Made by a program: the position numbers and the translations under genes. DNA of 64,000 nt from Oscillospiraceae bacterium (lineage in GTDB: Bacteria > Bacillota > Clostridia > Oscillospirales > Ruminococcaceae). The notes beneath the pieces are model-generated. The model saw only the letters and a program-made list of their open reading frames with translations. It made no database searches and had not been told where the DNA came from. Within the stretch, counting starts at the first letter, position 1. Every line of letters begins with the position of its first letter. The stretch spans positions 1 through 64,000 of the forward strand of contig JAFSIC010000049.1 in NCBI GenBank assembly GCA_017439985.1, written 5' to 3'. Below are positions 35,632 through 43,447 of this stretch, one piece after another.

Positions 35632-37008
35632 CTATTTGTCGTCGGCGTTGAAGTTCGGCATGATTTTGAACTGTGCGCGGATGAAGATCAGCGCCAGCAC
35701 TGCGGCAACAAAGTCCGCGATCGGTGCGGCGTACATCGCGCCGTCGATGCCGAAGAAGATCGGCAGAACGACCAGCAGAGGCAGCAGGAAGATGATCTGT
35801 CGGGTCAGGGACAGGAACACGCCGCGTTTCGGCATACCCACTGCGGTGAAGAAGTTGGAAGAGATCGGCTGCAGGAAGTTGACACAGATAAAGAACATAT
35901 AAATACGGAAGTAACGTTCCGCGAAGGCGAAGTATTCTTCTGTGCCGCCACCGAAGAAGCCGATGATCTGGCGAGGGAAGAGCTGGAAGCAGAGGAAGGC
36001 TACAATGGAGATAGCGGCCGCCGCTTTGCAGGCGAGAAGAACGGTATCCTTCACGCGCTTGAAGTTGCCCGCGCCGAAGTTGAAGGAAACGATCGGCTGC
36101 ATACCCTGACAGATACCGATAACCACGGAGAAGAAGATCATGCTGACCTTGGCAACGATACCACTGCAGGCCAGAGGGATCTCACTGCCGTAAACGGACA
36201 GTGCGCCGTAGTGGGTCATGGTGTTGTTGAGCACCACCTGCACCACCATCATCGCGCACTGGTTGAAGAACGGAGTCAAGCCCAGCGCAAAAATCGGCAG
36301 GCAGTATGTTTTGCTGAGACGGAAGTCGCTCAGTCCCAGTTTGAGAGTCTTGAAGCGAGGCAGATAGAGGAGCACCATCATACCGGACACGAACTGTCCC
36401 AGTACAGTCGCCCAAGCTGCACCGGCCATGCCCCAGTCAAAGACGAAGATGAACAGCGGGTCCAGGATGGTATTGATGATGGCGCCCATCAGGTTGCACA
36501 TCATGGAATATTTCGGACTGCCGTCACCGCGGATGAGGTTGGTACCGCCGGTGGTCAGAATCAGGAAGGGGAAGCCGAAGGATGTGATGCCGGTGTAGGT
36601 CATGGCGTAAGGCATGACGTCGGAGGTCGCACCGAAGATGGTCAGCATCGGCTCCAGAAAAGCTCTTGCAACAACGCAGAGCACAATACCCAAAGTCAGC
36701 AGCATGGTGAAGGCCGTGCCCATGTAGCGGCGGGCTTTTTCCGGCTCTTTTCTGCCCATAGAGATGTTGAAGTTTGCCGCACCGCCGATGCCGCAGAGCA
36801 AAGCGAGAGCGGTGGAAGTGGTGGTCAGCGGGAAGGCAACGTTGGTGGCGGCGTTACCCAGCATACCGATGCTGTTGCCGATGAAGAACTGGTCCACCAT
36901 GTTGTACAGGGCGCTGACCAGCATAGCGATGACGCTTGGCACCGCAAACTGCCGCAGCAGAGTGCTGATTTTTTCCGTACCCAGAGGATTCTGTTTTACT
37001 TGGTTCAT
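35632..37008 (-). CDS. MATE family efflux transporter
   Basis: A 458-residue transporter with 12 predicted helices in two homologous halves, matching the multidrug and toxin extrusion family (MepA/NorM-like branch). Typical segments are LVSALYNMVDQFFIG in helix 2 and QGMQPIVSFNFGAG in the second half. It would export cationic compounds using Na+ or H+. The ATG at 37008 has AAGGAG seven bases upstream. Substrate unknown. Confidence 0.9.
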   Translation of the reverse strand: MNQVKQNPLGTEKISTLLRQFAVPSVIAMLVSALYNMVDQFFIGNSIGMLGNAATNVAFPLTTTSTALALLCGIGGAANFNISMGRKEPEKARRYMGTAFTMLLTLGIVLCVVARAFLEPMLTIFGATSDVMPYAMTYTGITSFGFPFLILTTGGTNLIRGDGSPKYSMMCNLMGAIINTILDPLFIFVFDWGMAGAAWATVLGQFVSGMMVLLYLPRFKTLKLGLSDFRLSKTYCLPIFALGLTPFFNQCAMMVVQVVLNNTMTHYGALSVYGSEIPLACSGIVAKVSMIFFSVVIGICQGMQPIVSFNFGAGNFKRVKDTVLLACKAAAAISIVAFLCFQLFPRQIIGFFGGGTEEYFAFAERYFRIYMFFICVNFLQPISSNFFTAVGMPKRGVFLSLTRQIIFLLPLLVVLPIFFGIDGAMYAAPIADFVAAVLALIFIRAQFKIMPNFNADDK

Positions 37009-37112
37009 ATTGGAACTCCTTTTCAATAAAAATTGAAAATTTAATGTTTTTTCACAACTCTCTTATTATAAAGGAAAGCTTGGAGTGAAGTCAATGCGCC
37101 CCTACGACAAAA

Positions 37113-37138
37113 AAGAAGCGACCCAAAGGCCGCTTCTT
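37113..37138 (-). terminator. Terminator of the EamA transporter gene
   Basis: AAGAAGCG (37113-37120) pairs with CGCTTCTT (37131-37138), with T-rich sequence after it on the minus strand. Confidence 0.75.
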
Positions 37139-37144
37139 TTGCGC

Positions 37145-38035
37145 TTAGTTGGTTTGGGAGCGTTTCATGTCCGCAAGGGCGATGAGCAGGCTTGCGCCGA
37201 TGACCAGTGCCGAGCCCAGCAGAGTTCTTGCGCTGATCGCCTCGTGGAATACAACGGCACCCATTATGACACCGGTAACAGGCTCCAGCGTGCTGAGGAT
37301 GGAGGTGCGCTCGCCGCCGATGAGGAAGGCGCTCTGCTGAAACAGCACTACCGCACAGCAGGATACCATAGCGGCAAAGAACAGGCACAGCAGCCAGCCT
37401 TTCGCCGAGGACGGCAGAACGAGGCTGTTTGTTACAAGGCAGAGAGGCAACAGAATGGCGCTGCTGACTGCGGCGATATAAAAAGTAAAGAGAAAGCCGG
37501 AAACTTCTGTGGAAGGGAAGGTGGACAACAGCACCACATAAAGAGCAAAGGCGATACCGGAGCCGAAGGCCAGTGCGCTGCCTGTCAGGTTCAACGCGGC
37601 GCCCGGCGTATAAAACAGACAGACACCCGCCACGCAGAGCAGCACGCTGATCAGACTCAGCAGCCGAACCCGCTTCCTCAGCAGGATGAGGCCGGCAAGC
37701 ACCACAACAGCAGGATATACAAAGTGCAGTACCGTTGCCGTTCCGGACGCGATGTACTCATAGGAGCTGAACAGTAAAACCGGTGTCAGCGTACAGCCCA
37801 AAACAGAGAGCAGGGAAATGAAAGGCAGCAGCTTCAGCGGTGCCCGCAGAGTTCCTTTGGTTCGCAGGGCCAGCAGGGCAAGGAAGGGCAGAGCAAGGGC
37901 ATTTCGCAGGAAAGACAAGGTCATGGGATTGACCCCGTCGGCATAAATCAGCTTCGCCATCAGCGGCATACAGCCGTAAATCACAGCGCTGAGCAGCGCA
38001 TACACATAACCCAATACAATTTTTTTCTGCATCAT
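37145..38035 (-). CDS. EamA/DMT family transporter
   Basis: A protein of about 296 residues with ten hydrophobic helices arranged as two EamA repeats, the drug/metabolite transporter superfamily. The N-terminal repeat begins GYVYALLSAVIYGCMPLMAK and the second near GSALAFGSGIAFALYVVLLS. Two ATG codons (38035 and 38032) are adjacent, and AGGGG lies just upstream, so the start may differ by one codon. It is the last chromosomal gene before the integrated element. Confidence 0.88.
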   Translation of the reverse strand: MMQKKIVLGYVYALLSAVIYGCMPLMAKLIYADGVNPMTLSFLRNALALPFLALLALRTKGTLRAPLKLLPFISLLSVLGCTLTPVLLFSSYEYIASGTATVLHFVYPAVVVLAGLILLRKRVRLLSLISVLLCVAGVCLFYTPGAALNLTGSALAFGSGIAFALYVVLLSTFPSTEVSGFLFTFYIAAVSSAILLPLCLVTNSLVLPSSAKGWLLCLFFAAMVSCCAVVLFQQSAFLIGGERTSILSTLEPVTGVIMGAVVFHEAISARTLLGSALVIGASLLIALADMKRSQTN

Positions 38036-38088
38036 AACACCCCTCATCATACGAAAATCTTTGTCCATTATTATATCACCTGCTTAAC

Positions 38089-38177
38089 AAAAAGAAAAGC
38101 ACCGAAAACCGCATGGTTTCAGTGCTGTTCGGTGGTGGAGACGAAGGGGATCGAACCCTCGACCTTTTGAATGCCAT
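38089..38177. repeat. att repeat, left copy (displaced tRNA-Ala 3' half)
   Basis: An 89-base sequence identical to 51881-51969. It holds 45 bases of the 3' half of tRNA-Ala (38133-38177, from the anticodon loop to the encoded CCA) plus the tRNA terminator hairpin. This is the fragment displaced when the element inserted. Confidence 0.92.
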
Positions 38178-38208
38178 GGGCTCCTTTTCAGTCGCCCATG
38201 GCTCTTTT
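38173..38208 (+). terminator. Hairpin at the left junction
   Basis: GCCATGGGC (38173-38181) pairs perfectly with GCCCATGGC (38194-38202), then TCTTTTTT. The left arm is partly the tRNA anticodon loop, so the hairpin exists only in the integrated form. It would stop transcription entering the element from the host. Confidence 0.7.
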
Positions 38209-38420
38209 TTCGCCATTCCATCAAGTAAAAGCCCCGATATATTACTCATTTACGCCGATTGAATCTTAATGTTCAATGGTTAGAACCCATTGTTTCTTGT
38301 AACTTCATTATACATCTTTTGATTTGTTTCTACAAGCTGATACAAGAACTCAACTCTTCTTTTCTGATGCTGCAAGAAGAGGAATCTGATGGGAAAAATC
38401 AATGTCTTTCTATTTTCTTG

Positions 38421-38455
38421 CTATCCCATTTATGGGATAGTGGTTTTGCTATACT
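38421..38455 (+). promoter_or_regulatory. Promoter with palindromic operator, left end of element
   Basis: CTATCCCAT-TT-ATGGGATAG (38421-38440) is a perfect palindrome lying where the -35 would be, ten bases before TATACT (38450-38455). It probably regulates the two small paralogous genes. Bases 38209-38420 show nothing else. Confidence 0.55.
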
Positions 38456-38515
38456 TTAGCCATAAGATAAAACAAAACACAACCCGCTCCAAGAGCAAAA
38501 GAAAGGAAAATGATT

Positions 38516-38932
38516 ATGAAAAAGAACAACTCTTACACCATCAACCACGACGCACAGACTATCGTACTCACCAAAGAATACTCCAAGCGTTCCTCTGACC
38601 CAAGCAGCAAAGAGTTTAAGGAACTGGCAAAACTCCACAAGGCTTTTCCGGAATATGATATTATTCGCAGAACAGCGGTGATTACTGCCGACAAGAAAAA
38701 ACACAGTGGTTTGAATTTCGAAATGATGGAAAAATACATCAACACACTCGCTACAAAAGAAGCCGATCTGGAAGAGTATAAAAGCATCAAAGCATACTAT
38801 GAAAACAGCAAAGGCAAATACGGTAAAGTAAAAGCATGGTTCCTTAAAAAATATCCAAACTACAAGATCGTTGAGTTCCCAACTCAAAATGCTGAAAATA
38901 ATAAAGAAAATAACAGAGAAAATGCAGCTTAA
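38516..38932 (+). CDS. Element-encoded protein, paralogue 1, unknown function
   Basis: A 138-residue basic protein of unknown function. It has a beta-rich N-terminal part (NNSYTINHDAQTIVLTKEY), a helical middle and a charged Asn/Glu-rich end (NAENNKENNRENAA). It is homologous to the next gene: both share the pattern (L/V)TKE(Y/F), a DP dipeptide, E(Y/F)K.L..L...FP, a basic patch and G(L)..E.ME.YI. AT-rich codon use matches the element, not the host. Similar small proteins are found in integrative elements of gut Firmicutes, but no role is established that I know of. Confidence 0.7.
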   Translation: MKKNNSYTINHDAQTIVLTKEYSKRSSDPSSKEFKELAKLHKAFPEYDIIRRTAVITADKKKHSGLNFEMMEKYINTLATKEADLEEYKSIKAYYENSKGKYGKVKAWFLKKYPNYKIVEFPTQNAENNKENNRENAA

Positions 38933-38950
38933 TCAAAAGGAGGATTCTGT

Positions 38951-39415
38951 ATGCCAAAAGTAAACAAGAAAGATTTGAACTATCGCCTGGACTTTGCGAC
39001 AATGACGCTGATCGTAACAAAGGAATTCACAGACAATGCTTATGACCCCGGAACGGAAGAATATAAAACCCTTTGTCGTTTGCAGAATGATTTTCCGAAA
39101 CTGAATGTAGTGAGAAAAACGCACAGAGCTCCAAAAGTACAGAGCATCAACAAGGGATTGACCTATGAACGAATGGAGCGGTATATCAGTCTTTATGACA
39201 ACAAGGAAGAGTTATTGGAACGCTTCTGGAAAATGAGAGAGGCAGGCGGATTTGTATTCGCAAGAAAATGGTTCCTGAAACAATTTCCAAATTTCAAAGA
39301 GGTTCCAGATTTTACACAGCTTAGTCCAAGGATCGTTTCTATTGATTTTAATGAGAATAAGGAAAAAGTGAAAGAGACTTCAGATGTTCTTGTGGAAGAA
39401 AAGAAAAATGCATAA
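38951..39415 (+). CDS. Element-encoded protein, paralogue 2, unknown function
   Basis: A 154-residue basic protein, paralogous to the gene 18 bases upstream and co-transcribed with it. Shared blocks include VTKEFTDNAYDPGTEEYKTL, DFPKLNVVRKT and GLTYERMERYI; the KWFLKQFPNFK segment matches AWFLKKYPNYK of the partner. AAGGAGG precedes the ATG. A heteromeric pair or a recent duplication is likely. Function unknown. Confidence 0.7.
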   Translation: MPKVNKKDLNYRLDFATMTLIVTKEFTDNAYDPGTEEYKTLCRLQNDFPKLNVVRKTHRAPKVQSINKGLTYERMERYISLYDNKEELLERFWKMREAGGFVFARKWFLKQFPNFKEVPDFTQLSPRIVSIDFNENKEKVKETSDVLVEEKKNA

Positions 39416-39521
39416 CGAAAGGACAAACCCTATGACCTACCTTATAAAAGAATGGAGCGGGTGTCGTTCCCGCTCCACAATAAAACTATTTGGGAAGTTT
39501 AAGATACCGTGAGAGAATAAA

Positions 39522-39587
39522 TTTAAGTCGTACTATTACCACATAATAATTATGAAATAGTATTTTCGGTTAAATGTAAGACTTAAA
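39522..39587. repeat. Imperfect palindrome, copy A
   Basis: Left arm 39522-39540 (TTTAAGTCGTACTATTACC) pairs roughly with 39568-39587. A second copy in the same orientation lies on the other side of the next gene. Confidence 0.7.
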
Positions 39588-39603
39588 AGAAGGGACAATA
39601 ACT

Positions 39604-40287
39604 ATGTTAGAAGCGAAAGAGTATCGTAGTGTGGAACTGTTTGAAATCTTGGGAACAAACAACAAACAATCCACCGACCGCAAACTCAACAACTACCAAA
39701 TACAATATACTTCATACGGAAGCGGTTCTAAACTTACCTATCAAATCCTCGGCATTCCAGACCCATTTAAGGTGTATTGTGTCTTTCATTTAGGGATAGA
39801 CCCAAGAGCCGATTTTATTAAAATCCGCAATTTATATTATTTTTTCTTCTGCTGTGAGGGCTTTGCGGAATTACCGTTGATAGAGCAGGAAAAGCGTTTG
39901 ATGGAAGATAATAAACCCGTTTCCCGCCAGACAATCACAAAATGGATTAACTATTTAGGCCACCTTGATTTTATTTCAATCAGTTCCAATGAATTTACTT
40001 ATTACGCTATCCAAAAAGATAATCACGGAATAAAAACCTATCGGGAGATTGAAAAAGAACAGTATTCAAAGGCTTGGAAAATTTATTGGAATACGAAAGA
40101 AGAATGTATAAAGAACGGGGAACAATATCCCAGTGCTTCTGCTTATAGGGCAATGTGGGGCTATCTGAAAGGCCATCCTTACAAGAAGCCTATCATCTAT
40201 CAGAACGCTATCTTAAAAGCAGAAATAGACTATTTAATCGGGTTAATCAACGAAGCATTCCTTAATGACCCATCCATTCAATTTTAA
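39604..40287 (+). CDS. Element protein with possible winged-helix region, unknown
   Basis: A 227-residue protein not recognised. Residues about 110-130 (KPVSRQTITKWINYLGHLDF) look like a winged-helix DNA-binding segment, as in replication initiators or repressors. The rest is rich in aromatic and basic residues. GGGACAA precedes the ATG. It is bracketed by two ~66-base imperfect palindromes of the same sequence family, and its stop codon lies inside the second one. That arrangement suggests it either binds these palindromes (replication or excision control) or is a single-gene mobile unit. Confidence 0.55.
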   Translation: MLEAKEYRSVELFEILGTNNKQSTDRKLNNYQIQYTSYGSGSKLTYQILGIPDPFKVYCVFHLGIDPRADFIKIRNLYYFFFCCEGFAELPLIEQEKRLMEDNKPVSRQTITKWINYLGHLDFISISSNEFTYYAIQKDNHGIKTYREIEKEQYSKAWKIYWNTKEECIKNGEQYPSASAYRAMWGYLKGHPYKKPIIYQNAILKAEIDYLIGLINEAFLNDPSIQF

Positions 40288-40349
40288 GTCGTACATTTAC
40301 CAGAAAAGATAAGGTAGTAATATAATATCGGTTAAATGTACGATTTAAA
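40283..40349. repeat. Imperfect palindrome, copy B
   Basis: TTTAAGTCGTACATTTACC (40283-40301) pairs with 40330-40349 with one mismatch and one extra base. Direct repeat of copy A at 39522. Confidence 0.72.
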
Positions 40350-40380
40350 AATCAAACTTTGATAATAGAAAGTCGAACAA

Positions 40381-40411
40381 AAAGGGAAGAGCAAGTATGC
40401 TCTTCCCTTTT
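40381..40411. terminator. Strong hairpin AAAGGGAAGAGCA/TGCTCTTCCCTTT
   Basis: A 13-bp perfect stem (40381-40393 with 40398-40410), loop AGTA, followed by TT. Acts as terminator after the 39604 gene. The next 270 bases (40412-40683) hold no gene; the sequence CGTAATACCCCCAAC near 40525 could be a transfer-origin remnant, without proof. Confidence 0.7.
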
Positions 40412-40683
40412 AAGTTCGTGAAAATAGAATACAAATGGAAAGGCGGCGGTTGCTGGACATGAGAGCACCTACCGCCTCTTTTCGTTTTTAGGATTCAAAC
40501 CGTCATTTCGTGGGAGCTTGAGCGTAATACCCCCAACTTTTGTGTTTCCAGAATTTTTTATCCCGAAATATACCCCGGTGTTCAAATAAACATTTGCTTT
40601 CCGCTACACTTTTGGAACGCTGAAAACAAGGCAAAAATCGCCCTAAATCAAGGGAAATCTGTTAAGGAAATTCAATAGACCTT

Positions 40684-40899
40684 TTATGATACAGTGTCCT
40701 CTTTTACATACTCCATCAAATCTCCGGGCTGGCAATCAAATATTTCACATAACTGCATAATCGTATCTACTGTAACGCTTCTATTGTTTACCAAACTATC
40801 AACAGTCTTAGGATTGATTTTATATTTATTGCGGAGGTCAACTTTTTTAATTCCTTTATCCTGCATCAGCAAGAAAAGTTTTTCGTAAGAAACAGGCAT
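40684..40899 (-). CDS. Cro/CI-like repressor of the element
   Basis: A 71-residue helix-turn-helix protein (KKVDLRNKYKINPKTVDSL then VDTIMQLCEIFDCQPGDLME), the YozG-like small Cro/CI group. The ATG at 40899 has GGAG seven bases upstream; the open frame upstream has no support. It is divergent from the 41089 gene and faces four TGTACC-type operators, so it is the likely master repressor of that part of the element. Confidence 0.82.
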   Translation of the reverse strand: MPVSYEKLFLLMQDKGIKKVDLRNKYKINPKTVDSLVNNRSVTVDTIMQLCEIFDCQPGDLMEYVKEDTVS

Positions 40900-40914
40900 A
40901 ATCATTCTCCTCTC

Positions 40915-41038
40915 TGTACCATTAAGTATACGAGTATTTTCCCATTTCGTCAACTTGATATGTACCAAAAAGTATACATTTATTCTGTACCAACTTTGGT
41001 ACATTTGCGAATAGATTTCTTGTACCTAAAATGGTACA
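40915..41038. promoter_or_regulatory. Four operators between divergent element genes
   Basis: Four 18-base sites of the form TGTACC-N6-(G/T)(G/A)TAC(A/G): 40915-40932, 40961-40978, 40986-41003 and 41021-41038. The last two are perfect palindromes (GGTACA right half), the first two have TATAC right halves. Presumed sites for the 40684 repressor. Confidence 0.75.
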
Positions 41039-41088
41039 ATACAATCACAAGGTAAGACAAACACACCAAACCAAAAGGAGAATGAATT

Positions 41089-41364
41089 ATGAGTAAACAG
41101 GAACTTATCGCAAAAATTGAAGAACTGAACCAGTGGGAAGCATTGATGGAAGAAGCCAAAAACGAAGCAGAAGCATTAAGAGATGCCATCAAAGCAGAAA
41201 TGCTTCAGCAGGATACCGAAGAAATGATTATCGGAACCTACATAGTAAGATGGACTTCGGTTCTTTCCAATCGCTTTGATACCACAGCCTTCAAAAAGGT
41301 AATGCCTGATGTATATAAAGCCTATACCAAACAGGTAGCAAGCAGAAGATTTACAATCGCATAA
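41089..41364 (+). CDS. Gp157-like small element protein
   Basis: A 91-residue protein with an N-terminal coiled coil (about 3-45) and a C-terminal segment SNRFDTTAFKKVMPDVYKAY followed by TKQVASRRFTIA. That end resembles the Gp157-type proteins of phages and conjugative elements (pattern RFD...K...P.(V/L)Y..Y). Function unknown; in phages it lies with recombination genes. AAAGGAG precedes the ATG. First gene of the rightward module leading to the SprT-like and recombinase genes. Confidence 0.65.
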   Translation: MSKQELIAKIEELNQWEALMEEAKNEAEALRDAIKAEMLQQDTEEMIIGTYIVRWTSVLSNRFDTTAFKKVMPDVYKAYTKQVASRRFTIA

Positions 41365-41480
41365 GAAAAGCCCTCTACGCAGCAACCGACCAAAGTAGAT
41401 GCGTAAAGAGCCGAACCCACTCACAAGGAGCGGATAGAAATAGTATAACCTACCCGCTCCTCAAAATCAAGGAGGATACT

Positions 41481-42125
41481 ATGAAACAGTTAACAAGTTA
41501 TAACAGAGTAGCGGGCTATCTCAATAAAATCTTTGACCTTCTCAATGAAGAATTTTTTGAAAATGAACTTTCAAGACCAACTATCACCATCCAATCTACG
41601 CCAAGAGCCTACGGCCATTTCTCTTTGAGAGAAGATACTTGGGTATCCAAACTGGGCGGCACCCACGAAATCAACATTGGAGCGGGAACCTTATCCAGAC
41701 CAATAGAAGAAGTGGTTTCTACCTTGCTTCACGAAATGGTTCATTACTACAACTATGAAAGAGGCGTTCAGGATTGTAGCAGGGGCAACACTTACCACAA
41801 CCGCAAATTCAAAGAAGAAGCCGAACGTCGTGGGCTGATTGTGGAACACTCTGATAAATATGGATGGAGTCACACTTCCCCTTCTGATTTGCTTTTGGAC
41901 TTTGTTTTAGAGAATGACCTCTCTGATATTCTTATCAATCGGAATGAGTTCAGTGGTTTCCAGATGGGCGGCACCGGAACTCACAGCGGAACCTCAATCA
42001 CTCCAACAGCAAAGAAATCAAGTTCCAGAAAATATATCTGCCCTTGTTGCGGAACAAGCATCAGAGCAACAAAGAAAGTAAATATTGGTTGCCTTGATTG
42101 CGGAGTTCCGATGATTGAATGTTAA
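41481..42125 (+). CDS. SprT-like zinc metalloprotease-domain protein
   Basis: A 214-residue SprT-family protein. The metal site is HEMVHYYN (HExxH) around residues 85-90, and the C-terminal zinc ribbon has CPCCG and CLDCG pairs. SprT/Spartan relatives cleave proteins cross-linked to DNA. In mobile elements such genes are common and may help DNA processing or counter host defence. AAGGAGG lies before the ATG. AT-rich, element-type codon use. Confidence 0.85.
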   Translation: MKQLTSYNRVAGYLNKIFDLLNEEFFENELSRPTITIQSTPRAYGHFSLREDTWVSKLGGTHEINIGAGTLSRPIEEVVSTLLHEMVHYYNYERGVQDCSRGNTYHNRKFKEEAERRGLIVEHSDKYGWSHTSPSDLLLDFVLENDLSDILINRNEFSGFQMGGTGTHSGTSITPTAKKSSSRKYICPCCGTSIRATKKVNIGCLDCGVPMIEC

Positions 42126-42170
42126 GTTTCAAAAGGGGCGGGAGAAATCCCGCTCCAAAAGGAGAAGATT

Positions 42171-42758
42171 ATGATTTATGGTTATGCGAGATGCTCCACA
42201 AGCGAAAGCAAACAGGATATTAACCGACAGGTGAAAGAACTGAAAGCCGCAGGAGCAAAGGAAATTTACCTTGAATACGAACACGGGGACAAGAAAATAA
42301 AGCCCCAACAGCAACAGATGTTAGACCAGGCACAAGAAGGAGATACCATCATTACTTTGGAAGTTTCCCGATTAGCCAGAAGTACACAGCAACTTTGCGA
42401 GATTATCAATATCATTAACCAAAAGAAGTTGCGGCTTGTGATTGTGGGAAGCATTACCCTTGATTGCCGCAACGGACAGCCCGACCCAATGAGTGAGGCG
42501 TTCTTACAGATGGCGGGCGTGTTTAGCCAGTTAGAACTATCTATGATACGAGCCAGAGTGCGGAGCGGAATGGAAAATGCCCGCTCCAAAGGTTCCAGAA
42601 TAGGCCGACCGCAAATGACAATAGACAACATCCCATCCAACTTTATTCGCCATTATCCGGCTTACAGAAGCGGCCAGCTCAATGTCAGTGAGTTAGCAAG
42701 AGTTTGTGGGGTTAGCAGGACAACGGCTTATAGGTATTTGGGTCTGTTGGAGAGGTAA
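42171..42758 (+). CDS. Serine recombinase (resolvase/invertase family)
   Basis: A 195-residue site-specific recombinase. The catalytic serine is Ser9 in YARCSTSESKQD; the conserved region LEVSRLARS carries the active-site arginines; the long E helix includes FSQLELSMIRARVRSGM. The C-terminal helix-turn-helix is LNVSELARVCGVSRTTAYRY. Size matches resolvases rather than large integrases, so it may resolve dimers or invert a segment. AAGGAGA precedes the ATG. Confidence 0.9.
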   Translation: MIYGYARCSTSESKQDINRQVKELKAAGAKEIYLEYEHGDKKIKPQQQQMLDQAQEGDTIITLEVSRLARSTQQLCEIINIINQKKLRLVIVGSITLDCRNGQPDPMSEAFLQMAGVFSQLELSMIRARVRSGMENARSKGSRIGRPQMTIDNIPSNFIRHYPAYRSGQLNVSELARVCGVSRTTAYRYLGLLER

Positions 42759-42778
42759 AAGGAACGAGACGGGTTTTA

Positions 42779-43342
42779 TTATGGTGTTTTATTCCACATT
42801 TTATGGATCAACCATGTTCCTATTGATAAAACCACAGTGATGCCCAGTGATATCCAGAATTGAGGGGAACCCGGCTCGGAAATGCTGTCCCCTAAGACAG
42901 TATAAGCAACCAGGTGCAGTCCGGAACCCAACAGACCGCCAAGTAAAAAAGTAGGGTATGGAATGCGGCAAGCTCCCAAGTACATACTGACCAGATCCCC
43001 CGGCAGACAGCCGATGACCCGTAAAAAGAAGCTGAGAAACAGGGGGGATTTCTTCTGCTTTTCAGCAATCATTTGCACACGAGGATACTTTTGTATTTTT
43101 CTTTCGATAAAAGAAGCTCCCCTCTTTTTGCCGATGCAGTACGGCAGGGTCAGGGTGATGCCCAGCCCCAGCAGATTCAGCAGAAAGGCCGAAAATGGTT
43201 CAAAAAGATGTCCGACAGCAAGCTGCAACGCACTGATTGGAAATATAACAGTGACGCTTTTCAGAGCATACAGGAGCAGAAGGACAGCCACTGCAAGGAG
43301 AGGCTGTTCGGGAGTATAATTCAGTATCATTTCAGCAGTCAT
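42779..43342 (-). CDS. TVP38/TMEM64 (VTT/DedA-like) membrane protein
   Basis: A 187-residue membrane protein of the VTT/SNARE-associated Golgi family. The domain spans about residues 40-150 with the signature FFLRVIGCLPGDLVSMYLGA and the following GGLLGSGLHLVAY. Relatives of DedA/TVP38 act as lipid scramblases or flippases. The true start is the ATG at 43342, with AAGGAAG five bases upstream; the longer frame runs into the divergent tetR gene. A GGACAA-N10-TTGTCC operator lies only 20 bases upstream of its start, so it is controlled with the rest of the cargo. GC content rises at this gene compared with the left part of the element. Confidence 0.85.
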   Translation of the reverse strand: MTAEMILNYTPEQPLLAVAVLLLLYALKSVTVIFPISALQLAVGHLFEPFSAFLLNLLGLGITLTLPYCIGKKRGASFIERKIQKYPRVQMIAEKQKKSPLFLSFFLRVIGCLPGDLVSMYLGACRIPYPTFLLGGLLGSGLHLVAYTVLGDSISEPGSPQFWISLGITVVLSIGTWLIHKMWNKTP

Positions 43343-43361
43343 GATTCTTCCTTTCGTTCTT

Positions 43362-43383
43362 GGACAAAGCACATATTTTGTCC
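43362..43383. promoter_or_regulatory. Cargo operator 1 (GGACAA-N10-TTGTCC)
   Basis: Perfect inverted repeat; the symmetry extends to 43360-43385 with nine-base arms. It sits between the VTT gene and tetR, 12 bases upstream of the tetR -35 box. Confidence 0.82.
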
Positions 43384-43395
43384 AACGAGCTTTAC

Positions 43396-43424
43396 TTGAG
43401 TTGATTTTCCTATTTTGATACAAT
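43396..43424 (+). promoter_or_regulatory. Promoter of the cargo tetR gene
   Basis: TTGAGT, 17 bases and TACAAT. Confidence 0.65.
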
Positions 43425-43447
43425 AGAAGCAGAAATGGAGGTATGGT

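Noticed and set aside
38133..38177. Second functional tRNA gene
   Set aside because: Only the 3' half is present (anticodon loop to CCA); the 5' half and D arm are missing, so it is an integration remnant.
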